64,000 bases of DNA from JAHIKV01 sp963733145 (GCA_963733145.1 CAVTCJ010000020.1:35088-99087), one strand, 5' to 3'. Shown: positions 1-14,702, numbered from the stretch's first letter. A program made the numbers and translations. The notes: a model not told the origin generated them from the letters alone.

Positions 1-3000
1 ATTCCTTGCAGGACCGGGCCAACATGGTCACCGTGAAGAACCCGCTGGGGTTGCCGCAGTCGCCCATTCTGGTCTCCCTCGACCGACGTCCTTGGCCAGT
101 TGCGGATGGACGATCCGAGCGTTTCGCCGCCGTTCGGTTTCGGCCAGAACACCTATAAGGACCGCGGCGCCATCGACCGCGTCGATTTCGACGGCCCCAC
201 CGGCTTTCTGTTCGCTCCGGTGGACAACGACGCCGCCGGCATCGACCGCAACCCGGCGGCCTTCGAGGTCACGGTGGCCGTCGTCGGCGATCAGACCTAT
301 CCCGAGTTCATCATCCACTTGCAGGACGAGGGCGCGCGGATCGCCGACTACACCGTCACCGCCGACACCGTGCGGGTCACGCGCGACGGTCGGGAATTGA
401 CCGAAGGCCGCGACTACACTTTCAACTATCAAGACAACAGCGACCAGATCGTACTGAGTTCGGCCGGCGGGGCCTGGGCGCCCGGCAGCACCTACGTCGT
501 CTACCTTGGCGACGGCATCCGCGACCTGGCCGACAACCCGGTCCAACCGAACCACGCCGACGACACGACCAGCTTCATCATCCAGTTGATCGGCTACGAC
601 TTCGGCGACGCGCCGATGGCCGACACCTATTTGCCCAACGGCGCCCGGCACATCGTCAACCCGGACGTGCATCTCGGCTCGCGGATCGACAGCGAAGCCA
701 CTCCGCAGGTGAACACGCTCGCCACGGCCGACGCCTACGACGACGGCGTGAACTTCCTCGACGGCGACGAAGGCGATTACGTGATCAGCCGGGCCGGCGA
801 GACTAAGACCATCGAGGTCACCGCCTCCGTCGCAGGCGTGCTGGACGCCTGGATCGACTGGGACCGGAGCGGCGTCTGGGACCCCGGTGAGAAGCTGGCC
901 TTCCGCGACGCGGACGGCAACGCCGTGACGGTCCTCCAGGCCGGCGTCAACGAGTTGGTCTTCGACGTGCCGGCCGGCTTGGCCGACTCCGGCGATTTCA
1001 GCACCTACGCCCGCTTCCGTTTTTCCACGACCGGGAAGCTGTCCGACGGCTCGCCCATGCTGCCCACCGGCGAGGCATCCGACGGCGAGGTGGAGGACTA
1101 CCGGATTACGGTCATCGGGACGCCGACCGACTGGGGCGACGCGCCGGAACCATATCCCACCCTGGCGGCCGACGACGGCGCATCTCACGCCATCTCGCCG
1201 GATGCCCTGTACCTCGGCCAGACGGTCACCTTAGACCTCGAACCGCACCCCAACCTCACCGCCACCGGCGACAAGTTGGGCGACGACGGTTTCGATTTCG
1301 CCGCGGTTTCGCTGGTTCAGGGCCGGGACACGGAAGTTTCCTTCCAGGTCGTCAACGACACCGGGGCGCCGGCCTACCTGAACGCCTGGATCGACTTCAA
1401 CGCCGACGGCGACTGGGCGGACGCCGGCGAGCGGATCGCCGCCGATCTGGCGGTCGAGCCGGGGGAGAACACCTTGACCATCAGCGTGCCGGTGAACGCC
1501 GCGATCGGCGCGACGTTCGCCCGCTTCCGCTTGAGCACCGAACAGGGCCTCTCCTTCACCGGACCCGCGTCGGACGGCGAAGTGGAAGACTATCAAGTGA
1601 CCATTCTGCCGACGCCCGGTCAAATCCAGGGCACCGTTTGGAACGACCTGGACGGCAACGGAATTCATGGAAGCGCCGAGCCCGGCCTTGAAGGCTGGGA
1701 GATCTACATCGACGCCAACGGCAACGAAGCGTGGGACGACGGCGAACGGTGGACCACCTCCGACGCCAACGGGGCCTACGTCTTCGACGAGCTCTCGCCG
1801 GGCGATTACAACATTAGAGAAGTACTCACGGACGGCTGGCAGCAGACCGGGACCGAGTCCTACCACGTCACCGTCGGCCCCGGCGAGGTTCTGCCGACGA
1901 AGGACTTCCTCAACCAGGACATCGCGCCGCCCGAGATCAACTCGATCCTGCGCAACGACGCTAATCCAAGCAACGCCGCGGAGGTGACTTATACGGTGAC
2001 CTTCAGTGAAGACGTGACGGGCGTCGACGTGAGCGACTTCAACCCCGTCATCGTCAACGGCGACTTGACCGGCTGGGAAATCAGCGGCATTGCCGGCAGC
2101 GGCGCCGAGTATACCCTCACTGTGACCACGGGCGAAGGCGAGGGCACTTTGCGGGTGGACTTGGTCAACGACCTATCCATCAAGGACCTCTCCGGCCACA
2201 GCTTGAGTCATCCGGCCGTGGGCGACACGTTCCATAGTCAGACCTACCAGATCGACCGCTCCTCGCCCAAGGTCCTCTCCATCGTCCGGGACGGCGCGAC
2301 CCTGACCAACGCCGCGACGGTCTCCTACACTGTGACCTTTAGCGAGGACGTGGCGGGCGTGGACGCGAGCGATTTCGACCTGACGATCGGCGGCGGCCTG
2401 ACCGGCGCGGCGATCGAAACAGATGTCTCCGGGGAAGGCGCCGTTTACACCGTCACCGTAACCACCGGCACGGGCAACGGCTCGCTGGCCCTGAAGCTGG
2501 TCGACGACGATTCGATCCATGACATCGCCGGCAACGCGCTGGTCGGCGACGGCGTCGACGACGGCAGCCTCACCGGCCCCGCCTACGACGTCGACCATAC
2601 GGTTCCGACCGTGGTCTCGATCTTCCGGGCGGGCGCGGATCCCACCAACGTCACGAATCTCGTGTTCATCGTGACCTTCAGTGAGGACGTGCAGGGCGTA
2701 GATAAAACCGATTTCACCCTTGCCTCGACGTTGACCGGCTCCTCGCTGGACAACGACAGCGTTGTCGGCAGCGGCAGCACCTACACGGTCACTGTCCGCT
2801 CCGGGGCCGGCGACACGGGCACCGTCGGCTTGAACCTCTCCGACAACGATTCGATTCACGATCTGGCCGGAAACAAGCTGGGCGGCGACGGCGCCGACAA
2901 CGGCGACCGCACCGGCGAGTTCTACACCATCAATCGGACCAGTCCCACGGCCCTGCTGCTGTCGAACGATCGGGTCGTCGAACATCTGCCCATCAACACC

Positions 3001-6000
3001 GTCGTCGGGGCACTGTCCAGCACCGGACCGCACTCCGGGGCTTACACCTACGCCCTGGTCTCCGGCGAGGGAGACGCCGACAACGGCAGCTTCCGCATCA
3101 TCGGCGACACGCTGCGGACCACGGCCGTCTTCGACTACGCCGGCGAAGAGCGCGTACAGCGTCCGCATCCGCACCACCGATTCGGCCGGTTTCACCAGGG
3201 AAGAGGAATTCACCATCTCCGTGGTTCCGCAAGCGAACGCACTCACCGTCGGCAACCTGGTATGGAAGGACGATGGCGACGGCGTCCAGGAAAGCGGCGA
3301 GCCGGGCGTTCCCGGCACGACCGTGACCATCTTCTGTTCGCCCACCGGAGTCGTCGGCGGCGCCAACGACTACACCTATGGGCAAGCCGTCACCGACTCG
3401 GCCGGGCACTACACGCTGGACAGCCTCCTCTCCGGCTTGAAATACTACCTGGTGTTCCGCTCGCCGACCGGCTACACGTTCACTACGGCCAATTTCGGCG
3501 ACGACGCCTTGGACAGCGACGCCGTCGCCTCCGGGGACGAACTCCGGCACGACCGCCTTGTTCACGCTCACCGCGAACACCAACGACCTCGACGCCGGGC
3601 TGCTCGGCACGCCGGCCGCCTACGACTTCGCCATCCCCGACGGCGCCTCCGGCGACGACGTCGGCCAAGCCGTGGCGACCGACGACCAGGGCAACGTCTA
3701 CATGGTCGGCTCCTTCAGCGGCACGGTCGACTTCGATCCGGGCGTGGGCGAGTACAAGCTCACCTCGGCCGGCGGCATGGACGCCTTCGTGGCCAAGTAC
3801 GCTTCCTCCGGTGCGCTCCTCTGGGCCCGCGCCATCGGCGGCAATCGCGACGATTCCGCTATGAGCGTAAGTGTGGGGCCGGACGGATTCATCTCGGTCG
3901 CCGGCAGCTTCCAGGATACCGCCGACTTCCTCTCCGGCCCGGCCGAGTACAAGCTCACCGCCGCCGGCGGCAAGGACGCCTTCGTCATGAAGCTCGATTC
4001 GCTCGGCGGGCTGGTTTGGGCCCGGAACCTGGGCGGCGCCGGCGATGAGGTCGCCAACGACGTCGCCGTCGGCAGCGACGGCAGCATGTACTCCATCGGC
4101 TACTTTCGCCACCACCGTCACCGGCACGAACGTCGATTTCGATCCCGGCGCGGGCGTCTACAACCTCACCAGCATCGGGCCGAAGGACGTCTTCGTCTCG
4201 AAATTGGACGCCGACGGCAACTTCGTCTGGGCCAAGCGCGTGGGTGGAACCGGTTGGTCGCAAGGGATGACCATCGGCTCGGGGATCGCGGTGGCCGCCG
4301 ACGGCAGCGTCTACACCACCGGCAGCTTCCAGGGCATCGCCGATTTCGATCCCGGCGCGAACCAGTTCACCCTCACTTGCCAGGGCGACACCGACGCTTT
4401 CCTCTCCAAGTTGACCTCCGACGGCCAGTTCGTCTGGGCCAAGCGAATTGGCAACTCGACGGAGGACTACGGCGCCGATCTGGCCGTTTCCCGTCTCGAC
4501 GGGTCGGTCTATCTCACCGGCGGCTTCCAGGGCGTGGTCGATTTTGATCCCGGCTCCGCAATCTTCAACCTCGACAGCGGAAGCAACCGCCTCCTCTTCG
4601 CCGCCAAGTTTACCTCCGCCGGCCAGTTCGTCTGGGCCGACGGCTTCGGCGGAAACGGCTGGAACCTCGCCGGAGACATCGCGCTGGACGCCGCCGGAAA
4701 CGCCTACGTCACGGGCGGCTTCTGGGGAATCGCCTCCTTCGACACCGGCGCCGGCACCTACACCATCAGCAGCCTCGGCGAAAAGGACGCCTTCGTCCTG
4801 AAACTGAACTCCGCCGGCGGATTCGTCTGGGCGGCACGCTCCGGCGGCACGGGCGACGACAGCGGCAACGGCATCGCCGTATCGACGTCCGGGGCCATCT
4901 ACACGACCGGATACTTCACCGGCACCGCCGACTTCGATCCCAGTTCGGCGCTCTATCAATCTGACCAGCGCGGGCGGGCGGGACGCCTTCCTCGCCAAAT
5001 ACATGCCCCTTTCGGTAGCGGTCACCCAAGGCCCGGCTCAGACCGACCCGGCCTCCGCCGGTCCGATCGCGTTCCGCGCGGTGTTCACCGTCCCGGTCAA
5101 CGATTTCGACTCCGGCGACGTGATCCTCGGCGGCACCGCCCCCGGGGCCTTCGTCCAATCGGTGAGCCCGGTCGCCGGCACGAACGGCACGACCTATGAC
5201 ATCCTCGTGTCCGGCATGATCGGCGACGGCACAGTGACCGTCTCGATCCCCGCCGGAGCGGCGCATGATCTGAACGGCAGCGGCAACGAGGAGTCTATCT
5301 CGACCGACAATTCCGTCACCTACGACGCGACCCGTCCGGCAGTGGCGATCATTCAGGCCGCCGGCCAGGCCGACCCGACCAATGCGGGGACGATCAACTT
5401 CACCGTCGTCTTCTCCGAGGCGGTCACCGGCTTCGCCGCCGAAGACTTGGACTTCAGCGGCGGCACGGCGCCCGGAACCCTGACGGCTATCGTCAGCGGC
5501 AGCGGCACGACCTACAACGTGGCCGTCAGCGGCATGACCGGCGACGGGACCGTGGTGGCGAACGTCGCCGCCGGCGCGGCCCACGACGCGGCGGGCAACC
5601 TCAGCACGGCCGCCACCTTCACCGACAATTCCGTCACCTACGACGTTACCGCGCCGACCGTGACGGTCGCTCGCGCCGCCGGACAAGCGGACCATACGTC
5701 CTCCTCGCCGATCAACTTCACGGTTGTCTTCTCCGAGGCGGTCTTTGGTTTCACCACTGGAGACGTCGTCCTGACCGGCGGCACGGCGCCCGGAACCCTG
5801 ACGGCTATCGTCAGCGGCAGCGGCACGACCTACAACGTGGCCGTCAGCGGCATGACCGGCGACGGCACGGTGACGGCGGGCATCGCCGCCGGCGTCGCCC
5901 AAGACGCGGCAGGCAACGCCAACACCGCTTCCACCGGCACGGACAACTCCGTCGCGTATACCTATTCCGCTCCGGTGACGCCGTTGACGGTGACGATCAA

Positions 6001-7749
6001 CCAGAAGACCGGCCAAGACGATCCGGCCACCGCCGGCCCGATCAACTTCACGGTGGTCTTCTCTGCGGCGGTCACCGACTTCGCCGCCGGGGACGTGACC
6101 CTGAGCGGCACGGCGCCCGGAACCTTGTCGGCCATCGTTACCGGCAGCGGCACGACCTACAACGTGGCCGTCTCCGGCATGACCGGCAGCGGAACCGTAA
6201 TCGCCTCGATCGCCGCCGGAAGGGCCCAAAATTTCGTTGGGCACCCCGAACCAGGCCTCGACCAGCACCGACAACGTCGTGACGTACAATGCTCCCGTCA
6301 CCGGGCCGCAGATCACCAACGTGGTCGTCACCGAAGCCGGAACCGGCAGCGACCACGACAACGTTATGGAATCGACCGACCGGCTGTTGATCACCTGGGG
6401 CGAATCCGGGTCCGCGGCCATTACCTCCCGGTCGCTCAAGATCGACGGCAAGCTGGTCTCCGGCGTCGGCCATTCGAGCGCCTCGAGCAGCTACTGCCTC
6501 TTCGGACCGCTTGCGGCGGGGAACCACAAATACACCATCGAACTGACCGACGTCAACGGCGGTTACGTCAAGTATGAGCAACCCTTCGATGTCACCGCCG
6601 CTCCCGTCCCCCCCGGCCCTCCGGTGATTGCCAAGATGGTCGTCACCGAGGCCGTCTCGGGCAGCGACCACGACGGCGTTCTGGAAACATCCGACAGGGT
6701 GCTCGTCACCTGGAACGTGGTCACGTCCGCGGGCGTTGCCAGCCGCTCCATTAAGATCAACGGCACGTCCGTCGTCCCTGCTATCGGCGGTCCGAACGCC
6801 GCCGGCGACTACTACGCCTCCTTCGGGCCGTTAGCGGCGGGAACCTACACCTTTACGATCGATGTCACCGACACCGGCGGACTGACCAATTCGCAGACCG
6901 GCCAGTTTATCGTGGTCGGTGCATCCGCCGCTCCCATCGTCTCCCATATAGTCGTCACAGAAGCCGTTTCAGGCAGCAATCACAACGGCGGGCTGGATAC
7001 GGCCGACAGGGTGCTCATCACTTGGAACGCCTCCAGCACGGCGGGAATTGCCGGCCAATCGATGACAGTCGACAATAAGTCCGTTTCCTCGATCGGCGGT
7101 CCAAATGCCACCGCTGATTACTACTCCGCCTTCGGCCCGTTGGGGGCAGGAAAACATTCTTATACGATCAAGAGCACCGACAACGCCGGACGATCTACCA
7201 GCCTTACCGGCACCTTCCAAGTCGTGGCCGCGCTGACCATCGCGGCCGACGCCCCGCCTTCCGCTCCCGCCCCCTCTATCAGTCAAGCGGACCTCGGGTC
7301 CATCGTGACCGAGGCCATTCAGCGAATTGAAGGAACCTATGGCCCCGGCGCCGCGGCCGCACTGGCCGGCGTCTCCGTCGAAGTGACCAACCTGCCCGGC
7401 AAGCTGCTCGGCGCCGAGGCCGACGGCAGAATCCTCATCGACGACGACGCGGCCGGTTACGGCTGGTTCGTCGATCCGACCCCGCACCAGGACGAAGAGT
7501 TCGCCATCTCGGTCCGAGAGGAGTTGACGGCCGTGCAGGGCACGGCCGCCGTCGGCCGCGCCGACCTGCTGACTGCCGTGATGCACGAAATGGGCCACGC
7601 CCTCGGTTTCGAGCACTGCGACGACGGGCTCATGGCCGAAACCCTCTCGCCCGGTGTCCGCAGTCTGCCCAACGAAGCGAGCGCCGCTGGACCAAGTCTT
7701 CGCCTCGTTCCACGACAAGGACGACGCCGACGGCTTGAATTGGCTGTAG
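1..7749 (+). CDS. Giant modular extracellular protein with C-terminal metzincin-like domain (5' end outside window, frameshifted)
   Basis: The reading frame is open from base 3 and can be followed to the stop at 7747-7749 only by allowing seven +1 shifts near 81, 3148, 3542, 4107, 4957, 6233 and 7686. After each shift the translation resumes a recognisable repeat module, so this is one gene. Modules in order: an N-terminal region, two GEVED-type domains (about 595-1120 and 1130-1612, each ending ASDGEVEDY), an SdrD_B-like domain (1621-1910), three Ig-like modules (1930-2930), a cadherin-like stretch, a second SdrD_B-like domain (3235-3600), SBBP-type beta-propeller repeats with VDFDPG motifs (3610-5000), four more Ig-like modules (5003-6290), three repeats beginning near ITNVVVTEA (6300-7230), and a C-terminal domain with HEMGHALGFEH at about 7584-7616, the HExxHxxGxxH zinc motif of metzincins. 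It is probably secreted and involved in surface adhesion. Whether the protease-like end is active is not known. Confidence 0.85.
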
Positions 7750-7898
7750 GGTAAACAAATCGCCGTGGCTCCGATGCCTTATGGAATCGGGGGCTGCGCC
7801 GTCGGTTTCATTCGCCGGCCAGGATTGGCGTCACCGCTCCCTACCCCAAGTTACGAAGCAGTCGGTGATTCGGCGGCGGTTCTTGCGAGAAAAGTGAC

Positions 7899-7979
7899 GT
7901 AAGGGCCGGCGAATCAATAAGTGGGGGACCGTCCCAATTTTCGTTCGACGAAAATGGGACTGTCCCCTTCTGAAATGCG
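7899..7979. repeat. Palindromic repeat with an inverted copy at 54504-54583
   Basis: The centre is a palindrome of the GGGGACTGTCCC type (arms around TTCGTTCGACGAA). Flanks on both sides, including GGGCCGGCGAATCAATAAG, recur in reverse complement at 54504-54583 with a few mismatches. The rest of the gap 7750-8090 shows nothing else that I can recognise. Confidence 0.8.
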
Positions 7980-8090
7980 CGGACAGTCGGCGGCGAAAAG
8001 TCGATGTAGTGGAAATTCCGAGGCGGCCGAGCTTGCCAAATCTCGCCCTGAAGACGATCCTGAAGCTCATTACTGGGCGAGGGATCGGCC

Positions 8091-8440
8091 GTGTTTTTGC
8101 GACGCTACGAACGACGTTCGGGAAGAGGCAAGCGAACCTGCTGGGCGCCCGCCGAGTCGATTCGCACCCAAAAAGGTTCGCGGCAACGAATCGTCGCCTA
8201 CCTGGGCGAATTGGCCGCCAGCGAACGGTCCGGCTGGGCGCAACTCGGCCGCAACTTTTCGGGAAAGCAACGGCCGCAGCCCGCGCTTTTCGATCCGCCC
8301 CACTACGACGAACCGACGAACGACTCACGCGACGGGCGGCCTGACTGCCTGCAAGTCTGCATCATGGTGAGCAAGGAAAACCTCAAGTTTTTGCGGCGCC
8401 GGCAGGGCCAATACATCGTGGGCACGCCGAAGGCGATGTC
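8091..8440 (+). pseudogene. IS1634-like transposase relic with internal deletion
   Basis: From the GTG at 8091 the translation matches the N-terminus of IS1634/IS4-type transposases by recall of the family: an MFLRRYERR start, then KGSRQRIVAYLGEL, GWAQLGR and LFDPPHYDEP. It then jumps from DCLQVCI directly to MVSKENLKFLRRRQGQYIVG, a segment that normally lies much further into the enzyme. The catalytic middle and the C-terminus are missing. No terminal repeats or target duplication were found. It is a decayed, non-functional fragment. Confidence 0.65.
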
Positions 8441-8634
8441 CTGGGCTGGGAGAGCGACCGCCCCTTCGGGGCAACAAACCATCAGCAATCTGCGGCTCAT
8501 AGGATGCAAAAAACCTCACAGTAGAGTGCGGAATGCACCCTCGGATTAGCGCACCTGGTTCCCCCGCTTTTCTCCGCCGCGCGGGACGGATATGATGTAA
8601 GGCTTGTTTCACTACGGATTTACACCGAATAGCC

Positions 8635-11255
<2,621 letters not shown>

Positions 11256-11258
<3 letters not shown>

Positions 11259-11370
11259 TGCTCTGTCAGTCGTGCTTTGATGTGTAGCACAGCCGCCCTC
11301 GGCTGTACGAACTGCCCTGTACAGCCGAGGGCGGCTGTGCTACATGGGATCGCTAGACAGAGCGCTAGTC
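11256..11370. repeat. Palindromic repeat, 'AGCCGCCCTCGGCTGT' family, with outer arms
   Basis: Inner arms at 11283-11308 and 11319-11344 are near-perfect reverse complements built on CACAGCCGCCCTCGGCTGT. Outer arms (TAGTGCTCTGTC and GACAGAGCGCTAG) extend the palindrome, giving a MITE-like structure. Sister copies lie at 21181-21282 and 45378-45441. Confidence 0.85.
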
Positions 11371-11473
11371 GTTTGGCCGTTGAACTTTTGACAGCACCAT
11401 GCAACGGTCGCGGCTTTATGTTGTGCCAATTCCTGCCATTCCGGCTATACTTCCAATAGGAGGTATCCCACAC

Positions 11474-11746
11474 ATGACTACGCTGAACATCTCTTTGCCA
11501 GATTCGATGCGGGCGTATATCGACCAGAAGGTATCCGAAGGCGGCTACAGCACGGCCAGTGAATATATCCGCCAACTGGTCCGCGAGGATCAGAAGGAGG
11601 CCGCCCAGGAGCGGCTGGAACTGTTGTTGATGGAAGGGATCGAATCGGGCGAACGAATCGAAGGATCACATGAATACTGGGATAAATTGAGACGCCGCGT
11701 TCAGCAACGCCGGGAAGATACTGTTGACGCTGATTTGAAAATATAA
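11474..11746 (+). CDS. ParD/CopG-type antitoxin-like protein
   Basis: A 90-residue protein that starts MTTLNISLPDSMRAYIDQKV and continues with GGYSTASEYIRQLVRED, the ribbon-helix-helix pattern of ParD-type antitoxins that bind their own operator. A good ribosome binding site (AGGAGGT, about 11459) precedes the ATG. The C-terminal half is charged and would be the partner-binding part. The stop overlaps the start of the next gene by one base, so they form an operon, but that gene is a DUF2442 protein and not the ParE toxin usually found here. Confidence 0.85.
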   Translation: MTTLNISLPDSMRAYIDQKVSEGGYSTASEYIRQLVREDQKEAAQERLELLLMEGIESGERIEGSHEYWDKLRRRVQQRREDTVDADLKI

Positions 11747-12027
11747 TGAACAACTCCATCGCTGATTCCGCTGTTTCGACAGAACCGACCGCTCTGCGGG
11801 CATGGGTGGAAGGCCGCATGGTGTTTTTGGAGTTGACCGATGGGCGGATCGTCGGCTTTCCGGCCCATCGTTTCATTCGACTCCACGACGCCACCGCGGA
11901 GCAGTTGCAGAAAGTGACTTTGGAACTGGACGGATATGCCCTTCGCTGGGAGGAGTTGGACGAGGATATTACCGTGCCAGACATCGTCGCCGGCCGTTTC
12001 CAACTCCCGCTCGAACCATCTGCCTAA
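11746..12027 (+). CDS. DUF2442 family protein
   Basis: A 93-residue protein whose core, MVFLELTDGRIVGFPAHRF followed by LRWEELDEDITVPDIVAG, is characteristic of DUF2442. Members are small and frequently sit next to toxin-antitoxin genes; their biochemical role is not established. It overlaps the ParD-like stop by one base. It may be the partner of the ParD-like protein (inference from context only). Confidence 0.85.
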   Translation: MNNSIADSAVSTEPTALRAWVEGRMVFLELTDGRIVGFPAHRFIRLHDATAEQLQKVTLELDGYALRWEELDEDITVPDIVAGRFQLPLEPSA

Positions 12028-12111
12028 AGCATCGCTAAACACGCGCCCCCTCCCCACAGGTGGGTCCTGTGGCAAACGGCCGCAGATCGACTACAATGAA
12101 TGGTTGGTCAT

Positions 12112-12198
12112 CATTTAGCCCCGGGTGAACACACCCGGGGCGGAGCGGCGGCAAGTCGGGCCGCCCCTCCCCGCCGTGTATTCACGGCGGGCTAAATG
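12112..12198. repeat. Palindromic repeat, 'CATTTAGCCC...GGGCTAAATG' family
   Basis: Ends CATTTAGCCCCGGGTG and CACGGCGGGCTAAATG are inverted. Each arm is itself palindromic (GGGTGAACACACCC and GCCGTGTATTCACGGC). Relatives lie at 21311-21392 and 26216-26294. It sits directly upstream of ribBA, so it could also influence that transcript. Confidence 0.85.
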
Positions 12199-12235
12199 AT
12201 ACGGCAGTCTATATGGTTCCGAAGGAGTGTTTCTA

Positions 12236-13444
12236 GTGTCGTCAAAGCGGCTTTCCACGATTGAAGCGGCCGTCGAGGCCATTGCGGCGGGCAAGATCGT
12301 CATTGTCATGGACGCCGAGGACCGGGAGAACGAGGGCGATTTCATCTGTGCCGCCGAAAAAATCTCGCCCGAGATGGTCAACTTCATGATCACTCACGGC
12401 CGGGGGCAGCTTTGCATGCCGATCCTGCCCGAGACGGCCGACCGGCTCGATCTGCCGCAGATCGTCGAGAGCAACACGGCCCCGCTGGAAACGGCCTTCA
12501 CCATCCCGGTCGATCATCGCACCGGCCGCACCGGCATCACCGCCCAGGAGCGGGCGACCACCATCCGGGAGATTCTCAATCCGGCGAGCAAGCCCAGCGA
12601 CTTCGTCCGTCCCGGCCATCTCTATCCGCTGGTGGCGAAGGAGGGCGGCGTGCTCCGCCGGGCCGGCCACACCGAGTGCGCCGTCGATCTGGCCCGCATG
12701 GCCGGACTGAAACCGGCCGGCACGCTGATTGAAATCCTCGGCCGGGACGGCGATCGGGCCACCCGCGATGAGCTGTACGCCCTGGCCGAGCGGTTCGGCC
12801 TGGAAATCATCACCATCGAGGCTTTCATCCGCTACCGCCGCCGCATGGAAAAGCTGGTCTACCGGCTGGCCGAGGCCAATTTGCCCACCCGCTTCGGCGT
12901 CGGGCGGATCATCGCCTACGGCGTGCGCTATGAGGATCAGCAGCCGATCGCCATCGTGATCGGCGATCCGGCCGCGCGGCCCGAGCCGCTGGTCCGGCTG
13001 CATTCGGCCTGTTTCACCGGCGACCTGCTGGCCTCGCTCCGTTGCGACTGCGGCGACCAGCTCCAGTTGGCGATGGAGATGATCGGCCGCGAGGGGGCTG
13101 GCGTGCTGGTCTATCTGCCCCAGGAAGGCCGCGGCATCGGACTGGTCGAGAAGATCAAAGCCTACAACCTCCAGGACCAGGGCATGGACACCGTCGAGGC
13201 CAATCTGGCCCTCGGCCATCAGGCCGACAGCCGCGACTATGGCGTGGGCATCCAAGTGTTGAAGGACCTGGGCCTCTCGAAGGTCCGGCTGCTGACGAAC
13301 AATCCGAAAAAGACCGACGCCTTCATCTACGGCGGGTTCGACCTGGAGGTAGTCGATCAGGTCCCCATCCTCGGCCCGATCCACGAGCACAACTTCCGCT
13401 ACCTCGCCGCCAAGCGCGACAAGATGGGGCACATTATCCCGTAG
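12236..13444 (+). CDS. ribBA: Bifunctional 3,4-dihydroxy-2-butanone-4-phosphate synthase / GTP cyclohydrolase II
   Basis: Makes both precursors of riboflavin: the four-carbon unit from ribulose 5-phosphate (RibB) and the pyrimidine from GTP (RibA). The N-terminal half has DAEDRENEGDF, THGRGQLCMP and HTECAVDL of RibB. The C-terminal half has the zinc cysteines of RibA (CFTGDLLASLRCDC), the PQEGRGIGL loop and LLTNNPKK. The total of 402 residues is normal for the fusion. I chose the GTG at 12236 because GAAGGAG lies at about 12221-12227, a proper distance upstream; a GTG at 12227 would overlap that site. The gene is intact, unlike its neighbour alaS. Confidence 0.96.
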   Translation: MSSKRLSTIEAAVEAIAAGKIVIVMDAEDRENEGDFICAAEKISPEMVNFMITHGRGQLCMPILPETADRLDLPQIVESNTAPLETAFTIPVDHRTGRTGITAQERATTIREILNPASKPSDFVRPGHLYPLVAKEGGVLRRAGHTECAVDLARMAGLKPAGTLIEILGRDGDRATRDELYALAERFGLEIITIEAFIRYRRRMEKLVYRLAEANLPTRFGVGRIIAYGVRYEDQQPIAIVIGDPAARPEPLVRLHSACFTGDLLASLRCDCGDQLQLAMEMIGREGAGVLVYLPQEGRGIGLVEKIKAYNLQDQGMDTVEANLALGHQADSRDYGVGIQVLKDLGLSKVRLLTNNPKKTDAFIYGGFDLEVVDQVPILGPIHEHNFRYLAAKRDKMGHIIP

Positions 13445-13448
13445 CGGC

Positions 13449-14588
13449 TTACTTCCACATCGACTCTGCCAGCCCCGCCGCCACCGGCACGAAGATTATC
13501 AGCGGAACCCAGGCGGCCAGCGCGGGATTGATCAGCAGAATGTCCCCCAGGTGCTGCGCCCCGATGGCCACCAGCCAGAACAGGGTTGTGATCCCCATGC
13601 AAACGCCCATGGCGATGAACACGTTGCGGTTTTCGCGGCCGACGATCAGCGGCAGACCGAGGAACAGCAGGGTGATGTCCATCAGCGGCTGCACGATCCG
13701 CGAGTGGATAGCCACCCGCACGTCGGACCCAAACCCCAGGCTGGGGTTCTTCAGGCCGCGGATCAGCTCGGCGGTCGAGGACAGTTGCGTGTAGTCGTCA
13801 CCGCCCAGCAGCAGGTCGAAATCGACGTTGCTGACCAGAAAGCACTGGTCCGGCTTGAGCCAGCCGGGGGCGTCCCGCGGAGTGATCAACACCGGCGGCG
13901 TCTTGCCCAGCGGCAACGACGGCCGGCTGTCGAGGTTCTTCGGCTCCAGCACGCCGTCGAGCAGGTATCCGCCGGGCCGATTTCCCTCGGGCGGTTTGTA
14001 ATAGGCGTTTTCGGCCCGCAGGTGGCTGCCGTAATTGCGCAGCGCGGCCGGCAGGAGAAAGTCCGGTTCCAAGATGCGTTTTTTGTCGGCGAAGGTGCTC
14101 TTCCCGCCGAGCAGCACGTCTGTCCGTCCGTCGTAGCGGGCTTCGAGCGGCCGGGCCCGATCGCCCAGCGGGTTTTGCGGGTGCAGCGACAATTCGTCCC
14201 GAAACCGGGGCATGAGCAGCTCGCGATTGGCCGCCGAAACCAGGCTGAGCACGACCACCGCGGCAATGATCGGCGTCAACACCCGGATTCGCGAGACGCC
14301 CGCCGCCATCAGGGCCGTCATCTCGTTGTGCCGCTGGATCCAGGAGACCGTAAACATGGCCGCCACCAGCACCAGCAATCCGCAAGTACGGTCGTAAAAG
14401 CCCAGCAGGTGATAGGAATAGTAGTGTACAACCAAGGGCAAGACCCCGCCGACCGTCCGCCCGCAGCGGATGAACTGCTCCATGTTCGTGAACACGTCGA
14501 AGACGACGTACAGCCCGGCCAGGCTCAAGAAGCAGATGGCGAAGGTCTTGAAGAACTGTCGCAGCAGATAGCGGTCCAGGATATACAT
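13449..14588 (-). CDS. LptF/LptG-family (YjgP/YjgQ) permease
   Basis: Integral membrane protein of the lipopolysaccharide export complex LptBFG. The N-terminus MYILDRYLLRQFFKTF is the usual LptF/G opening. Two to three hydrophobic helices follow, then a large hydrophilic periplasmic domain (roughly residues 130-290), then further C-terminal helices ending near AWVPLIIFVPVAAG. The pattern NEMTALMAAGVSRIRV is the cytoplasmic coupling helix seen in the family. An alternative upstream ATG is at 14606; neither start has a clear ribosome binding site. It converges with ribBA with only four bases between. Whether it is LptF or LptG cannot be told from this. Confidence 0.87.
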   Translation of the reverse strand: MYILDRYLLRQFFKTFAICFLSLAGLYVVFDVFTNMEQFIRCGRTVGGVLPLVVHYYSYHLLGFYDRTCGLLVLVAAMFTVSWIQRHNEMTALMAAGVSRIRVLTPIIAAVVVLSLVSAANRELLMPRFRDELSLHPQNPLGDRARPLEARYDGRTDVLLGGKSTFADKKRILEPDFLLPAALRNYGSHLRAENAYYKPPEGNRPGGYLLDGVLEPKNLDSRPSLPLGKTPPVLITPRDAPGWLKPDQCFLVSNVDFDLLLGGDDYTQLSSTAELIRGLKNPSLGFGSDVRVAIHSRIVQPLMDITLLFLGLPLIVGRENRNVFIAMGVCMGITTLFWLVAIGAQHLGDILLINPALAAWVPLIIFVPVAAGLAESMWK

Positions 14589-14702
14589 GACGGCAAGATA
14601 CGGCATTTTGGGCGTTTAGGTCAAGGCGAATCGGGGTGTATTATTGCCGTTCAGACCGCGTAACGGCCGCTTTGAACGCGAAAAAGCGAAACGAGAAAAA
14701 AC

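Noticed and set aside
12112..12235. FMN riboswitch upstream of ribBA
   Set aside because: The leader is a simple palindromic repeat; I do not see the conserved multi-stem FMN aptamer.
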